A stretch of DNA of 64,000 nt from Bacteroidaceae bacterium. GTDB taxonomy: Bacteria; Bacteroidota; Bacteroidia; Bacteroidales; Bacteroidaceae. A model generated the notes under the pieces. It was not told where the DNA came from, did no database searches, and saw nothing but the letters and a program-made list of their open reading frames with translations. The stretch spans positions 40,895 to 104,894 of the forward strand of contig JAFZVN010000035.1 in NCBI GenBank assembly GCA_017617805.1. Reading direction: 5' to 3'. The translations under genes and the position numbers were made by a program. Each line of letters starts with the position of its first letter. The stretch's first letter is position 1. Below, piece by piece: positions 1 through 7,286 of the stretch.

Positions 1-46
1 TGAAGAACGACCCCATCTTACCTGCTCCTAATATCAGAATCTTCAT
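1..46 (-). CDS. tyrA: Start of a prephenate dehydrogenase-like gene (partial)
   Basis: Only the first 15 codons are in the window; the gene runs off the left edge. The peptide begins MKILILGAGKMGSFF, the beta-strand and glycine loop (GAGxMG) of an NAD(P)-binding Rossmann fold. The downstream position in an operon with pheA, an aminotransferase and DAHP synthase-chorismate mutase fits prephenate dehydrogenase, which would make the tyrosine branch from prephenate. The fold start is seen directly; the enzyme identity is inferred from gene order. Confidence 0.6.
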   Translation of the reverse strand, partial: MKILILGAGKMGSFF

Positions 47-65
47 AAAAACTTCGTTTTTTGAG

Positions 66-208
66 AATTGAGAAATTGAAAGATTGAAAAATTGAAGTTT
101 GGGCTGACGCGATGTGAGAACACGCCGTATGGCTATTTCAATTCTTCAATTGACTAACGTCGAGCTAAAGGTTCTTCAATTTTTCAACTCTTCAATTCTT
201 CAATTTTT
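66..208. repeat. Heptamer-built inverted repeat between tyrA and DAHP synthase gene
   Basis: The left arm (66-97) is a run of AATTGAA-like heptamers. The right arm (174-208) is the near reverse complement built from TTCAATT units. They enclose about 75 bases. A transcript could fold into a long AT-rich hairpin between the two coding regions. The same architecture recurs at 59089-59186 and 27402-27570, so this looks like one member of a dispersed repeat class rather than a dedicated terminator. Confidence 0.7.
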
Positions 209-1271
209 ACTTATTGATGATTTCAATCTGCTGGTGTACACTCTCCTCATGGATGCTCTCGAATACCTTGGCAACAAAGTCGGGACTCATGCCACAGAGC
301 GAACCCTGCACCCCACGTTTCGACAGAATCTCGTTGTAGCGAACGGCCTGCAACACGGTCATGTTATGCTCCTTCTTGTAGTGGCCAATCTCACGGCAGA
401 CACGCATACGCTTCGCCAGAATATCCATGAGTTGGTTGTCAAGTTCATCGATTTGCTTACGCAAGCTGGTCAGCCCCTCAGTCGTCGTATGTTCATCACG
501 GATGACGAGCAAGGAAAGGATGTAGTCGAGCACCTCAGGTGTCACCTGCTGTTTGGCATCACTCCAAGCCTTATCAGGGTCGCAGTGAGCTTCCACGATC
601 AGACCGTCGAAACCCAAGTCCATCGCCTGCTGACAGAGCGGAGCAATCAGTTCGCGACGTCCACCGATATGAGATGGGTCGCAGATGATAGGGATTTCAG
701 GGATGCGGCGATGCAGTTCGATAGGAATCTGCCACATCGGAGCGTTACGGTAAATCTTCTGCTCGTAACTGGAGAAGCCACGATGGATGGCACCCATACG
801 CTTCACACCAGCCTGATTGATACGCTCCAAAGCACCAATCCAGAGTTCGATGTCTGGGTTGACAGGATTCTTCACAAACACAGGCACATCAACACCTTTC
901 AGCGCATCGGCCAATGCCTGCACAGCAAAGGGGTTAGCAGTGGTGCGGGCACCAACCCAAAGGATGTCCATGTCGTACTTCAGTGCCAGTTCTACGTGCT
1001 CAGGCGTAGCCACCTCGGTAGAGATGAGCATGTGCGTCTCATCCTTCACCTGCTTCATCCAAGGCAGCGCCTTCTCACCATTGCCCTCAAAACCTCCTGG
1101 TTTCGTACGTGGTTTCCACACACCAGCACGGAAGTTGTGGCAGCCTTTCATGGCCAGTTCACGGGCAGTTTCCATCACTTGCTCCTCTGTCTCTGCGGAG
1201 CATGGGCCAGCAATCACGAACGGACGTTCGTTGTCGCTTGGCAAATTCAACGGTTGTAAATCTAATTCCAT
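207..1271 (-). CDS. Bifunctional 3-deoxy-7-phosphoheptulonate synthase / chorismate mutase
   Basis: A 354-residue fusion. Residues 1-265 form a DAHP synthase of the KDO8P-synthase-like class (FVIAGPCSAE, VWKPRTKPGGFEG, EAHCDPDKAWSDAKQQ). Residues about 270-354 form an AroQ-type chorismate mutase (LRKQIDELDNQLMDILAKRM). It catalyses the first step of the shikimate pathway (PEP plus erythrose 4-phosphate) and also converts chorismate to prephenate, the substrate of the neighbouring pheA and tyrA products. The mutase tail may sense or channel prephenate; that is inference. It is third in a minus-strand operon, 46 bases after the aminotransferase gene. The C-terminal codons run into the AT-rich repeat at 66-208. 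Cytoplasmic. The fusion is well known in Bacteroidetes. Confidence 0.93.
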   Translation of the reverse strand: MELDLQPLNLPSDNERPFVIAGPCSAETEEQVMETARELAMKGCHNFRAGVWKPRTKPGGFEGNGEKALPWMKQVKDETHMLISTEVATPEHVELALKYDMDILWVGARTTANPFAVQALADALKGVDVPVFVKNPVNPDIELWIGALERINQAGVKRMGAIHRGFSSYEQKIYRNAPMWQIPIELHRRIPEIPIICDPSHIGGRRELIAPLCQQAMDLGFDGLIVEAHCDPDKAWSDAKQQVTPEVLDYILSLLVIRDEHTTTEGLTSLRKQIDELDNQLMDILAKRMRVCREIGHYKKEHNMTVLQAVRYNEILSKRGVQGSLCGMSPDFVAKVFESIHEESVHQQIEIINK

Positions 1272-1317
1272 ATTGTTATTTTTTAAATTTTTCTTATCGT
1301 ATCTTTAGCACGCTTGG

Positions 1318-2517
1318 CTAGTCCAAGAATTCTTCAATTCTCCGCAACGCGGTTTGCATTTTCTCATCTTTTGCACAAAGTGAAATGCGGATGTATCGCT
1401 TGCCGTTGCTGCCAAAGATGAAGCCTGGGGTGATGAAGACACGAGCCTCATGCAGCACCTTCTCCGTCAGATCTTCCACATCAGCGATGCTGTCTGGGAT
1501 GCGTCCCCACAGGAACATACCCTGTTGCGATGGGTCGAACGTGCAGCCAAGCGTGGTCATAATCTGCTCGGCAATCTTGCGACGAGAGGCGTATGTCTCG
1601 ATGTTGGCTTGAGTGTGCCATGCCTCACTATTCTCAAGAGCCTTAGCTGCAGCCAACTGCATCGGACGGAACGTACCTGAATCGATGTTGCTCTTGATCT
1701 TCAGAATCCACTGCACGAAAGTGCTGTTCGTAGCGAGCATACCCACACGCCAGCCTGGCATATTGTGGCTCTTCGACATCGAGTTGAATTCGATGCAGCA
1801 GTCCTTCGCACCTTCCACCTGCAAGATGCTCAGGTGCTCGTCCCTATTCAGAATGAAGGAATATGGGTTGTCGTTCACCACCACGATGTTGTGTTTCTTG
1901 GCAAACGCCACAATCTTCTCATACAATTCACGAGTGGCACGACCACCAGTCGGCATATTGGGATAGTTCGTCCACATCAAACGGAATTTACCATTTGACG
2001 ATTTACAATTTACAATTTTTTCCAGCTGCTCGAAGTCAGGCTGCCAGCCGTTGCTCTCCATCAGGTCATAGTTCACGATTTCCTGACCGAGAATCTTGCT
2101 GAGCGACGTGTAGGTGGGATAGCCTGGATTTGGCACCAGCACCTTGTCACCAGGGTTGCAAAACGCCAAAGTCACATGCAGAATACCCTCCTTACTGCCG
2201 ATGAGCGGTTGAATCTCTGTGGCAGGATCCAGTTCCACACCATACCATCTTTTGTAGAAGCCTGCCATCGCCTTCCTCAGTTCAGGGATGCCGACCGTAG
2301 GCTGATAGCCATGCACATCAGGGCGCTTGGCATTCTCGCAGAGCACGTCAATGGTTTCAGGACTGGGTGGCATATCGGGCGAACCAATAGCCAGAGAGAT
2401 GATATCCTTTCCCTCAGCGTTCAATTTCGCCACCTCCTTGAGTTTTCTCGAAAAGTAGTACTCGCTCACGAGCGACAGGCGCTCAGCGGGTTGTATCTTA
2501 CATTGTTTGTCTTCCAT
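1318..2517 (-). CDS. Class I/II aminotransferase of the aromatic amino acid operon
   Basis: A 399-residue PLP-dependent fold-type I aminotransferase. The motif SMSKSHNMPGWR carries the PLP-binding lysine; WTNYPNMPTGG and NDNPYSFI are cofactor-pocket motifs; a C-terminal arginine (KRYIRISLC) should bind the substrate carboxylate. Placed between pheA and DAHP synthase-chorismate mutase, it probably transaminates phenylpyruvate, 4-hydroxyphenylpyruvate or prephenate; the exact substrate cannot be read from sequence. Its start overlaps the end of pheA by 20 bases, implying translational coupling. An oddity is the segment KIVNCKSSNGKFR just before the WTNYPNMPTGG motif. It is encoded by a low-complexity repeat that looks like an in-frame insertion (see 1984-2021). 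Confidence 0.88.
   Translation of the reverse strand: MEDKQCKIQPAERLSLVSEYYFSRKLKEVAKLNAEGKDIISLAIGSPDMPPSPETIDVLCENAKRPDVHGYQPTVGIPELRKAMAGFYKRWYGVELDPATEIQPLIGSKEGILHVTLAFCNPGDKVLVPNPGYPTYTSLSKILGQEIVNYDLMESNGWQPDFEQLEKIVNCKSSNGKFRLMWTNYPNMPTGGRATRELYEKIVAFAKKHNIVVVNDNPYSFILNRDEHLSILQVEGAKDCCIEFNSMSKSHNMPGWRVGMLATNSTFVQWILKIKSNIDSGTFRPMQLAAAKALENSEAWHTQANIETYASRRKIAEQIMTTLGCTFDPSQQGMFLWGRIPDSIADVEDLTEKVLHEARVFITPGFIFGSNGKRYIRISLCAKDEKMQTALRRIEEFLD
1984..2021 (-). repeat. In-frame heptamer repeat inside the aminotransferase gene
   Basis: On the coding strand the DNA reads as tandem AAATTGT, AAATTGT, AAATCGT and then CAAATGGTAAATTC. This is the same kind of 7-base unit seen in intergenic repeats of this window. 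It encodes about 12 residues (IVNCKSSNGKF) in a loop just before a conserved motif and keeps the frame open. The base composition is clearly more AT-rich than the flanking codons. Confidence 0.7.
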
Positions 2518-3340
2518 CTTTATATTCTCCTAATATCTTGAATTCTTTGGTCAATGGTATAATCGCATCAATCGATTGGCGATAGCGTGTCAGGTCATCG
2601 TAGAGCACATCCACATAGAAGAGGTATTCCCACTCCTTGCCGATGATGGGCAACGACTGAATCTTCGTCAGGTTGATGTGGTAGAAAGACAGGATGGCAA
2701 GCACATGGCTCAGCGAACCCTCCTCATGAGGCAACGAGAACACGATACTGGCCTTGTTAGCCTCAGTCAGCGGACGGAGCAAGTCAGCCTTGTTGGGGTT
2801 CGATACCACGAGGAAGCGAGTGAAGTTGTGCTTGTTGTCCTCGATGTGGTCTTCCAACACCTTCAGCCCATACAGCCGTGCAGCCTCCGCATGACAGATG
2901 GCAGCCCAACCACGCTTCTTCCCATCGCCTATCATCTTCGCACTACCAGCCGTATCTTCAGCCTCCACATGTTTAATCATCGGATGCTTCTCGAGGAAAT
3001 GGCGACACTGCATCAATGCCACAGGATGAGAGTGAATCTCAGTGATGGTGTCCCAGTCATCCTCAGGCAGACAACAGATGCAGTGTGTGATGTGCAGCTT
3101 ATGTTCCCCCACGATGGTAGCACCCGAATCCCTCAGCAGTTCGTAGTTGTGCAGCAACGAGCCGGCGATGGTATTCTCGATGGCCAGCATACCGATGGCG
3201 GTTGGATCCTGCTTCATGGAAGCAAATACCTCCTCAAACGTCGAGCAGCACACCAATTGCACCTGCTGCCCCTCGAAGTAGAGATGGGCGGCAATGTCAT
3301 GAAACGACCCTACCAAACCTTGTATCGCAATCTTTCTCAT
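2498..3340 (-). CDS. pheA: Prephenate dehydratase
   Basis: A 280-residue enzyme that decarboxylates and dehydrates prephenate to phenylpyruvate. The periplasmic-binding-like catalytic domain covers about residues 1-180 and includes the TRF signature in NFTRFLVVSNP. An ACT regulatory domain follows (about 195-275, with GSLSHVLAIL and NLTKIQSLPI) and should bind phenylalanine for feedback inhibition. The gene starts immediately downstream of the attenuator described at 3361-3498, so it is the first structural gene of the operon. Its end overlaps the aminotransferase start by 20 bases. It carries no chorismate mutase domain; that activity is on the DAHP synthase fusion two genes away. Confidence 0.93.
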   Translation of the reverse strand: MRKIAIQGLVGSFHDIAAHLYFEGQQVQLVCCSTFEEVFASMKQDPTAIGMLAIENTIAGSLLHNYELLRDSGATIVGEHKLHITHCICCLPEDDWDTITEIHSHPVALMQCRHFLEKHPMIKHVEAEDTAGSAKMIGDGKKRGWAAICHAEAARLYGLKVLEDHIEDNKHNFTRFLVVSNPNKADLLRPLTEANKASIVFSLPHEEGSLSHVLAILSFYHINLTKIQSLPIIGKEWEYLFYVDVLYDDLTRYRQSIDAIIPLTKEFKILGEYKDGRQTM

Positions 3341-3360
3341 ATATTATATATAAAGTATAA

Positions 3361-3382
3361 GCCCCACTCATCAGAGCGGGGC
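3361..3382 (-). terminator. Attenuator terminator hairpin upstream of pheA
   Basis: On the minus strand GCCCCGCTC and GAGTGGGGC form a GC-rich stem (one mismatch, 4-base loop) followed by the U-rich stretch TTATACTTTATATA, directly before the pheA start. The 5' arm of the stem contains CCCGCTCT. That is exactly complementary to AGAGCGGG, which overlaps the stop of the leader peptide, so a mutually exclusive antiterminator can form. Confidence 0.8.
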
Positions 3383-3441
3383 CGTATTGTTATTCTCTAT
3401 GTATCTTTCTCATGATTGATTAAACACACAACTACCCGCTC

Positions 3442-3498
3442 TTACTTCTTGCTAAAGTAAAAGTAAAAATAGTAATATGCGTTAAACAATGATTTCAT
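3442..3498 (-). CDS. Tyr/Phe-rich leader peptide of the aromatic operon attenuator
   Basis: A short open frame, ATG to TAA, encodes the 18-residue peptide MKSLFNAYYYFYFYFSKK with five Tyr and four Phe codons, eight of them consecutive. It lies about 18 bases after the predicted transcription start and upstream of a terminator hairpin. The stop codon is followed directly by AGAGCGGG, which can pair with the 5' arm of the terminator. In the classical model a ribosome stalled on Tyr/Phe codons leaves this segment free and transcription continues. A ribosome that reaches the stop masks it and termination follows. The Tyr/Phe mix matches the products of the operon. No database homology was checked. 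Confidence 0.85.
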   Translation of the reverse strand: MKSLFNAYYYFYFYFSKK

Positions 3499-3523
3499 CT
3501 CGTCTCTTGGTCTAAAACCGCTG

Positions 3524-3554
3524 CAAAATTACACACTTTTCACAAATCCACCAA
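3524..3554 (-). promoter_or_regulatory. Promoter of the aromatic amino acid operon
   Basis: Bacteroidetes-type promoter on the minus strand: TTGG at 3551-3554 (-33), 19 bases, then TAATTTTG at 3524-3531 (-7, consensus TAnnTTTG). Predicted transcription start is about 3517, some 18 bases before the leader peptide. Confidence 0.75.
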
Positions 3555-3592
3555 CACTTTTACAAGAAAAATGCTGATTCAGTAGAAAAAAG

Positions 3593-3623
3593 TTGGTAAA
3601 AAGTGGAAAATGTTATACCTTTG
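3593..3623 (+). promoter_or_regulatory. Promoter of the 3664 gene
   Basis: TTGG at 3593-3596, a 19-base spacer and TACCTTTG at 3616-3623, a near-perfect Bacteroidetes sigma-ABfr-type promoter about 40 bases before the ATG at 3664. Confidence 0.8.
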
Positions 3624-3663
3624 TGCAACAATTTTTACGAATTACTAATACATTATCAATGAT

Positions 3664-4173
3664 ATGAACGAAAGAATATGGAAATTGGGCGAGGTAGTAG
3701 ATCTTCCCCGAAAGAGCAATCCTTTGAAGAAAGACGGTCAGAACACGTATGAGCACCTGACCGATTCCAAGTACGTGTGCATCCGCGAGGCAGAAAACGG
3801 CCTGCGTGGCATCTTGGTGAAGATGATTGGCAGGGTTGAAGAGAAAGACATCATGAACATCGCAGGTGAACCCTTCTGTATGGATGACAAGGAAGAGAGC
3901 TCTGAGCGCAACGTGTACTACAGTTATCCCTTCCCCACCCTCGAAGAACTGAAAGAAGTCCTCACCATCGTCCGTGCCAACGACAAGCTCTGGCAACAGC
4001 TGAACGATGCAGGCATGCTCATCAACCCCGACGGCACCTTCTGGATCAAGGAAATGAAACAGAAGTTCTTTGCAAAGAATAAGCCCCAATACTATGACCC
4101 CAAGACCAAGTTCGTGGAGACAGCTTCCGAACCCGAGGAAAACCATCGTCGCCTCACCATCGTCTATTTCTAA
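3664..4173 (+). CDS. Conserved-looking hypothetical protein, 169 residues
   Basis: I do not recognise this protein. It has its own strong promoter (3593-3623) and a GC-rich terminator right behind it, so it is a monocistronic unit divergent from the aromatic operon. The product is hydrophilic, lacks a signal peptide or membrane segment, and is rich in charged residues, with a short aromatic motif (YYSYPFPTLEELKEVL) in the middle and a hydrophobic C-terminal strand (RRLTIVYF). Codon use resembles the housekeeping genes around it. A cytoplasmic role is likely; function is unknown. Confidence 0.8.
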   Translation: MNERIWKLGEVVDLPRKSNPLKKDGQNTYEHLTDSKYVCIREAENGLRGILVKMIGRVEEKDIMNIAGEPFCMDDKEESSERNVYYSYPFPTLEELKEVLTIVRANDKLWQQLNDAGMLINPDGTFWIKEMKQKFFAKNKPQYYDPKTKFVETASEPEENHRRLTIVYF

Positions 4174-4192
4174 CTCCAATCTTCATACAAAA

Positions 4193-4231
4193 CACAGCCT
4201 CCGAACACTCGGGGGCTGTGGTTTTATTTTC
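4193..4231 (+). terminator. Rho-independent terminator of the 3664 gene
   Basis: CACAGCCTCCGA and TCGGGGGCTGTG form a 12-bp stem (one G-T pair) around a 4-base loop, followed by GTTTTATTTT, 20 bases after the stop codon. Confidence 0.9.
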
Positions 4232-4261
4232 AGAATAGCAAGAAAAGGATGATGCAATAGT

Positions 4262-4609
4262 TTATAGAACTGCCACTTTCTTCAATTCATTACTGATGGC
4301 ACGATTGATAAAATCGTTGATAGTTGTGCCTGTTGCAGCCACAAAAGCCGCCACACGAGAATGCAAATCCGATGACATTCTCAGATTCAATTTACCGCTA
4401 TACGGCTTTGCAGGTTCAATGCCATCAGCCTTGCAGCCCTCAAGATAACTATCCACACCAGCCTCAAAGTCTTTGCGCAACTCGTCAAGCGTCTGACCCT
4501 CATACACAATCAGATCCTTGCTCATGCCCTGCACTTTACCGAACAGGCAGTTATCCTCTTTGCTGTATTCCACGCTACCCTTGTAGCCCTTATATTCCAA
4601 GAAATCCAT
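4262..4609 (-). CDS. hicB: HicB-family antitoxin
   Basis: A 115-residue protein with the HicB plan: an N-terminal degenerate RNase H-like domain (YKGSVEYSKEDNCLFGKVQGM, then a helix with the typical ELRKDFEAGVDSYLEGC) and a C-terminal ribbon-helix-helix (KLNLRMSSDLHSRVAAFVAATG and TTINDFINRAI). It should neutralise the HicA RNase made from the gene 12 bases upstream and repress the shared promoter through the RHH domain. Toxin-first order is usual for hicAB. A palindrome at the promoter (4907-4922) is a candidate operator. The pair looks intact. Confidence 0.9.
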   Translation of the reverse strand: MDFLEYKGYKGSVEYSKEDNCLFGKVQGMSKDLIVYEGQTLDELRKDFEAGVDSYLEGCKADGIEPAKPYSGKLNLRMSSDLHSRVAAFVAATGTTINDFINRAISNELKKVAVL

Positions 4610-4621
4610 AATATCTCCTCC

Positions 4622-4882
4622 TTATTTAATATAACCATTATTTTTCAGATGCTGGTAGATTGTCTTCACCATCCATTCCTTCATGATGCTTCCAGGATGT
4701 GGACGATGGATGTCGATATATGCGCCAGTCTTTTCATTCTTGAATCTCACTCGGGAACCAGAAGTGGAACCCTTTGTATGTTCCTGATAGCCGAAGTGAG
4801 CCAAGAGACTCAACGTTTCCTCATACGTAAAATCCTTCGGTCTCTTCTTAAATCGTTCTATCAATTTTTCTTTTGACCCCAT
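4622..4882 (-). CDS. hicA: HicA-family mRNA interferase toxin
   Basis: An 86-residue protein resembling HicA, a small double-stranded-RNA-binding-fold RNase that cleaves mRNA in a ribosome-independent manner. Seen features are an N-terminal helix and loop (KRPKDFTYEETLSLLAHFGY), the basic strand TSGSRVRF and the C-terminal IHRPHPGSIMKEWMVKTIYQHL. The catalytic His of E. coli HicA (GSH) is replaced by GSR; I believe this is common in the Bacteroidetes branch, but I did not check it. First gene of a two-gene unit with hicB, under the promoter at 4902-4932. Confidence 0.9.
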   Translation of the reverse strand: MGSKEKLIERFKKRPKDFTYEETLSLLAHFGYQEHTKGSTSGSRVRFKNEKTGAYIDIHRPHPGSIMKEWMVKTIYQHLKNNGYIK

Positions 4883-4901
4883 AGTTCTGGTGATTTTGGT
4901 G

Positions 4902-4932
4902 CAAAGGTACCAAATTTAGTACTAACCACCAA
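4902..4932 (-). promoter_or_regulatory. hicAB promoter with embedded palindromic operator
   Basis: Minus-strand TTGG at 4929-4932, 19 bases, TACCTTTG at 4902-4909. Between the boxes, 4907-4922 is the palindrome GTAC-cAAATTTa-GTAC (one mismatched pair), placed where a HicB dimer of RHH domains would block polymerase. Operator role is inference. Confidence 0.7.
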
Positions 4933-5084
4933 ATGTTTATACATTTTTTAACAGAAAAAAAGAAACAATTGATTCTCACCTATTATCCTCCATCATACAT
5001 CAAAACGCCCTGTTCATCGCAATTGTCCGACGGAATTAAATTTTTTTAATTGTTGCAGACAAATGGACTTCACCACTCTCAAGC

Positions 5085-5138
5085 AGCCTCACCACCCACT
5101 GATGTCATCCATATCAGACACTCGATTCTTGATGGAAT
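5085..5138. repeat. Degenerate duplicated segment, copy 1
   Basis: The segment from agcctc to gatggaat is roughly three-quarters identical to 5566-5619, including an exact 15-base core (ATGTCATCCATATCA). On the minus strand both read as a coding remnant (KNRVSDMDDI versus KNLVYDMDDI). The copies lie about 480 bases apart and bracket the RhuM remnant. Confidence 0.65.
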
Positions 5139-5141
5139 CAG

Positions 5142-5414
5142 TCAGATTGATGAAAAAGTGGTAGCCGGTGATGCGTTCCACCAAACGTCCGATTCAGTTG
5201 TCAAATAATACTTGACAACTGAATCCATATCCAACTCTCTTTCTTTCAGTATGTTAATAACATGATGACTTATGGTCTGTTTGGAGGTGGCAAAAAGTTC
5301 AGCCATCTGCTGTTGATTCAGCCAAATCTTGCCGTCATGGGCATACAACGCCACAGATGCCTTTCCATCGGTGGTGTTGTATATGATGATATTTGAATCA
5401 TTCTCCAATCTCAT
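5142..5414 (-). pseudogene. N-terminal remnant of a RhuM-family protein
   Basis: The 90-residue frame starts like RhuM/virulence-associated proteins of Bacteroidetes (IIIYNTTDGKASVALYAHDG, IWLNQQQMAELFATSKQTIS, NILKERELD, VVKYYLTTESD), a winged-helix-like DNA-binding N-terminus. Family members are about 300 residues. Here homology stops after the TTESD motif and the frame ends within 16 unrelated residues, so this is a truncated gene. A promoter-like TACCTTTG (minus, 5508-5515) still stands in front of it. The remaining peptide could in principle be made, but no function is expected. Confidence 0.75.
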
Positions 5415-5507
5415 AAATCACACATAAATGACTTTGTAGGGTTGATTATTTGCTTGCTCAATAAGTATTTTATGTTTATAGGTTGTGCCATATTCTTATT
5501 TCTGTTG

Positions 5508-5539
5508 CAAAGGTATAAAATAAAAACAACTCATGCAAA
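5508..5539 (-). promoter_or_regulatory. Promoter-like sequence of the RhuM remnant
   Basis: Minus-strand TTTG at 5536-5539, a 20-base spacer and TACCTTTG at 5508-5515, about 95 bases before the remnant's ATG. It overlaps the terminator-like inverted repeat at 5527-5558. Confidence 0.5.
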
Positions 5540-5558
5540 TTTTTCTGCGTGAGTTGTA
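5518..5558 (-). terminator. Terminator-like hairpin
   Basis: ACAACTCA (5527-5534) and TGAGTTGT (5551-5558) form a perfect 8-bp stem. On the minus strand it is followed by TTTTTATTTT, so it can terminate transcripts coming from the long operon to the right. Confidence 0.6.
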
Positions 5559-5565
5559 TCATAAT

Positions 5566-5619
5566 AGCCTCCTACCCCATTTATGTCATCCATATCATAT
5601 ACCAGATTCTTGAGGGAAT
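5566..5619. repeat. Degenerate duplicated segment, copy 2
   Basis: Partner of 5085-5138 (same strand, shared core ATGTCATCCATATCA and GATTCTTGA.GGAAT). It lies between the end of the long operon and the RhuM remnant and probably derives from the same lost gene. Confidence 0.65.
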
Positions 5620-5628
5620 ATCCCAACC

Positions 5629-5677
5629 TAAAAACCAGCGAAAACAAGAGATACGACTCGTTTTTCGCTGATTTTTG
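5629..5677 (-). terminator. Terminator of the long kinase/FHA operon
   Basis: On the minus strand AAAAATCAGCGAAAA and TTTTCGCTGGTTTTT form a stem with an A-rich 5' side and a U-rich 3' side around a ~17-base loop, 27 bases after the stop of the last operon gene (5704). Confidence 0.75.
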
Positions 5678-5703
5678 AAGACCGTATAATCAAAGAGGAT
5701 TCT

Positions 5704-7278
5704 TCAATCTCTATCATATATCAAGTCACCAGGGGTCTTGCTCAACATACGGGACATAACGATTGAAACAGTGAAGATGGTAGAAACAACCACTATGGCC
5801 GTTGCCACGTACGTTGTGGTATTCCACAATGAAAGATAATTGAACCCTTCTTTTTCAACACCAACAATCGGAAGCAATCCCTGTATGCACCATGTTATAA
5901 GAAGAGCTAAAACCACCGCAGAGCAAACTATCATCACCAGAATCAGAACATAAATATGTATTAATTCATTTGCATTCATTCCAAACGCCTTAAATGTACC
6001 AATGTTACGTTTTACCTTCTGGAAATAACTTTGGAGCATATTAACCAAGAACATAATGATACAAACTAACGAGAAGATAACCATTGCACCAGAAAGAATC
6101 GCAGCCATCACAGTCACAGCATTGAAGTTTTCTTTGGAATGAACTTGCTCCATTTCTAGTTGTATACCATGTCTCTTCGCAAATGTCTCAAATTCACGTA
6201 TGTGGTTGAGGGAATTGAATTCAACGGAAAGGAAAGAACTACGAGGAGAAGGGTGTTCTTCAGTGACCAATTTATGCACTCGTCGGACATCTTCAATATT
6301 GAAATGTTCCTCAATTTGATTTGCAATATCTTGGAAAACTTTTCTTGGCATACGTTCGTCTCCAATCTCAATCTTCCATATGTTGCCAGGTTTCCACGAT
6401 TTTACAGACGAATAATAATCGTTGGCATTCAAAAGAGTGGCTTGTAAAGAATCTGGAACAATCTTCTTAATGAATTGCTCAAAGTTCTCCTTCCCGACCT
6501 TTTCTGACACATAAAAAGCCAATTGATGCAAGTACTCTGGTTCGTGCTCTTTAAAATCAAAAGGATGAGTGTGGTCATTATAATGCTGCTGCTCATAGAA
6601 GAAGTTGGCAGACATCATATCTACATTATTGGGCAACTTTTTCACAACAGCTAAAACAGGAATAGCAACAGGATAGAAGTCTGACCGGTTTTCACCTTCG
6701 CCCTGTGTAACCACCTTCAACCCCAAGCTATCTGCCCCATCATTTACAGCCAAATAATTAATATATGCAGGCAAATGTTCCTCATCATAACCAATTCGTT
6801 TAATGGCATCCATAGTGATGATAAAACCTAAAGTCTTGTCATCCAACAGAGTGGTATCCACTTCACATCCTTCCACCACATTACTTTCTGCTAGGATGGC
6901 TGATACTAATGGAGTTTTGATGTTCTCAAAGAAACGGGCACTAAAATACTGTACTTTCTCTCCTGTTCCTGTAATATTGTAATTAGTGTATTGATCCATA
7001 AGAACATTCTGATAATCGAATCTTTTCTTATTCTCATCAAGATAAAGAGAATCTCGAAAATCATTGAAACGTTCATCATCAGTAGATTTAACAATACTAA
7101 CCCAATTCGTAAAAGGGTCTTCCATTTTATCTCGGAGATAAATCATGCTACCTTCACTAAAGGCAATACTTGCAAAGGTGGCCACCAACACGATGGTCAA
7201 CAACCATAGGTTTGTCCCTCTTTTACCCAACACCTCTTTGGCTTCACGAGCCATTAGTAACTTAAGATATTGTTTCAT
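5704..7278 (-). CDS. ABC transporter permease with FtsX-type fold
   Basis: A 524-residue inner-membrane protein of MacB/FtsX/LolE architecture. One membrane segment near residues 25-45 is followed by a large periplasmic domain (about 50-390), then three segments near 395-420, 440-470 and 490-515. The last part (VNMLQSYFQKVKRNIGTFKAFGMNANELIHIYVL) is the typical FtsX domain with its coupling helix. Proteins of this kind do not translocate through the membrane; they transmit ATPase motion to periplasmic partners. It is the last gene of the 17-frame operon, 8 bases behind its ATPase. A role in moving or activating the periplasmic/surface proteins of the operon is inference. Confidence 0.85.
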   Translation of the reverse strand: MKQYLKLLMAREAKEVLGKRGTNLWLLTIVLVATFASIAFSEGSMIYLRDKMEDPFTNWVSIVKSTDDERFNDFRDSLYLDENKKRFDYQNVLMDQYTNYNITGTGEKVQYFSARFFENIKTPLVSAILAESNVVEGCEVDTTLLDDKTLGFIITMDAIKRIGYDEEHLPAYINYLAVNDGADSLGLKVVTQGEGENRSDFYPVAIPVLAVVKKLPNNVDMMSANFFYEQQHYNDHTHPFDFKEHEPEYLHQLAFYVSEKVGKENFEQFIKKIVPDSLQATLLNANDYYSSVKSWKPGNIWKIEIGDERMPRKVFQDIANQIEEHFNIEDVRRVHKLVTEEHPSPRSSFLSVEFNSLNHIREFETFAKRHGIQLEMEQVHSKENFNAVTVMAAILSGAMVIFSLVCIIMFLVNMLQSYFQKVKRNIGTFKAFGMNANELIHIYVLILVMIVCSAVVLALLITWCIQGLLPIVGVEKEGFNYLSLWNTTTYVATAIVVVSTIFTVSIVMSRMLSKTPGDLIYDRD

Positions 7279-7286
7279 CTTCCACT

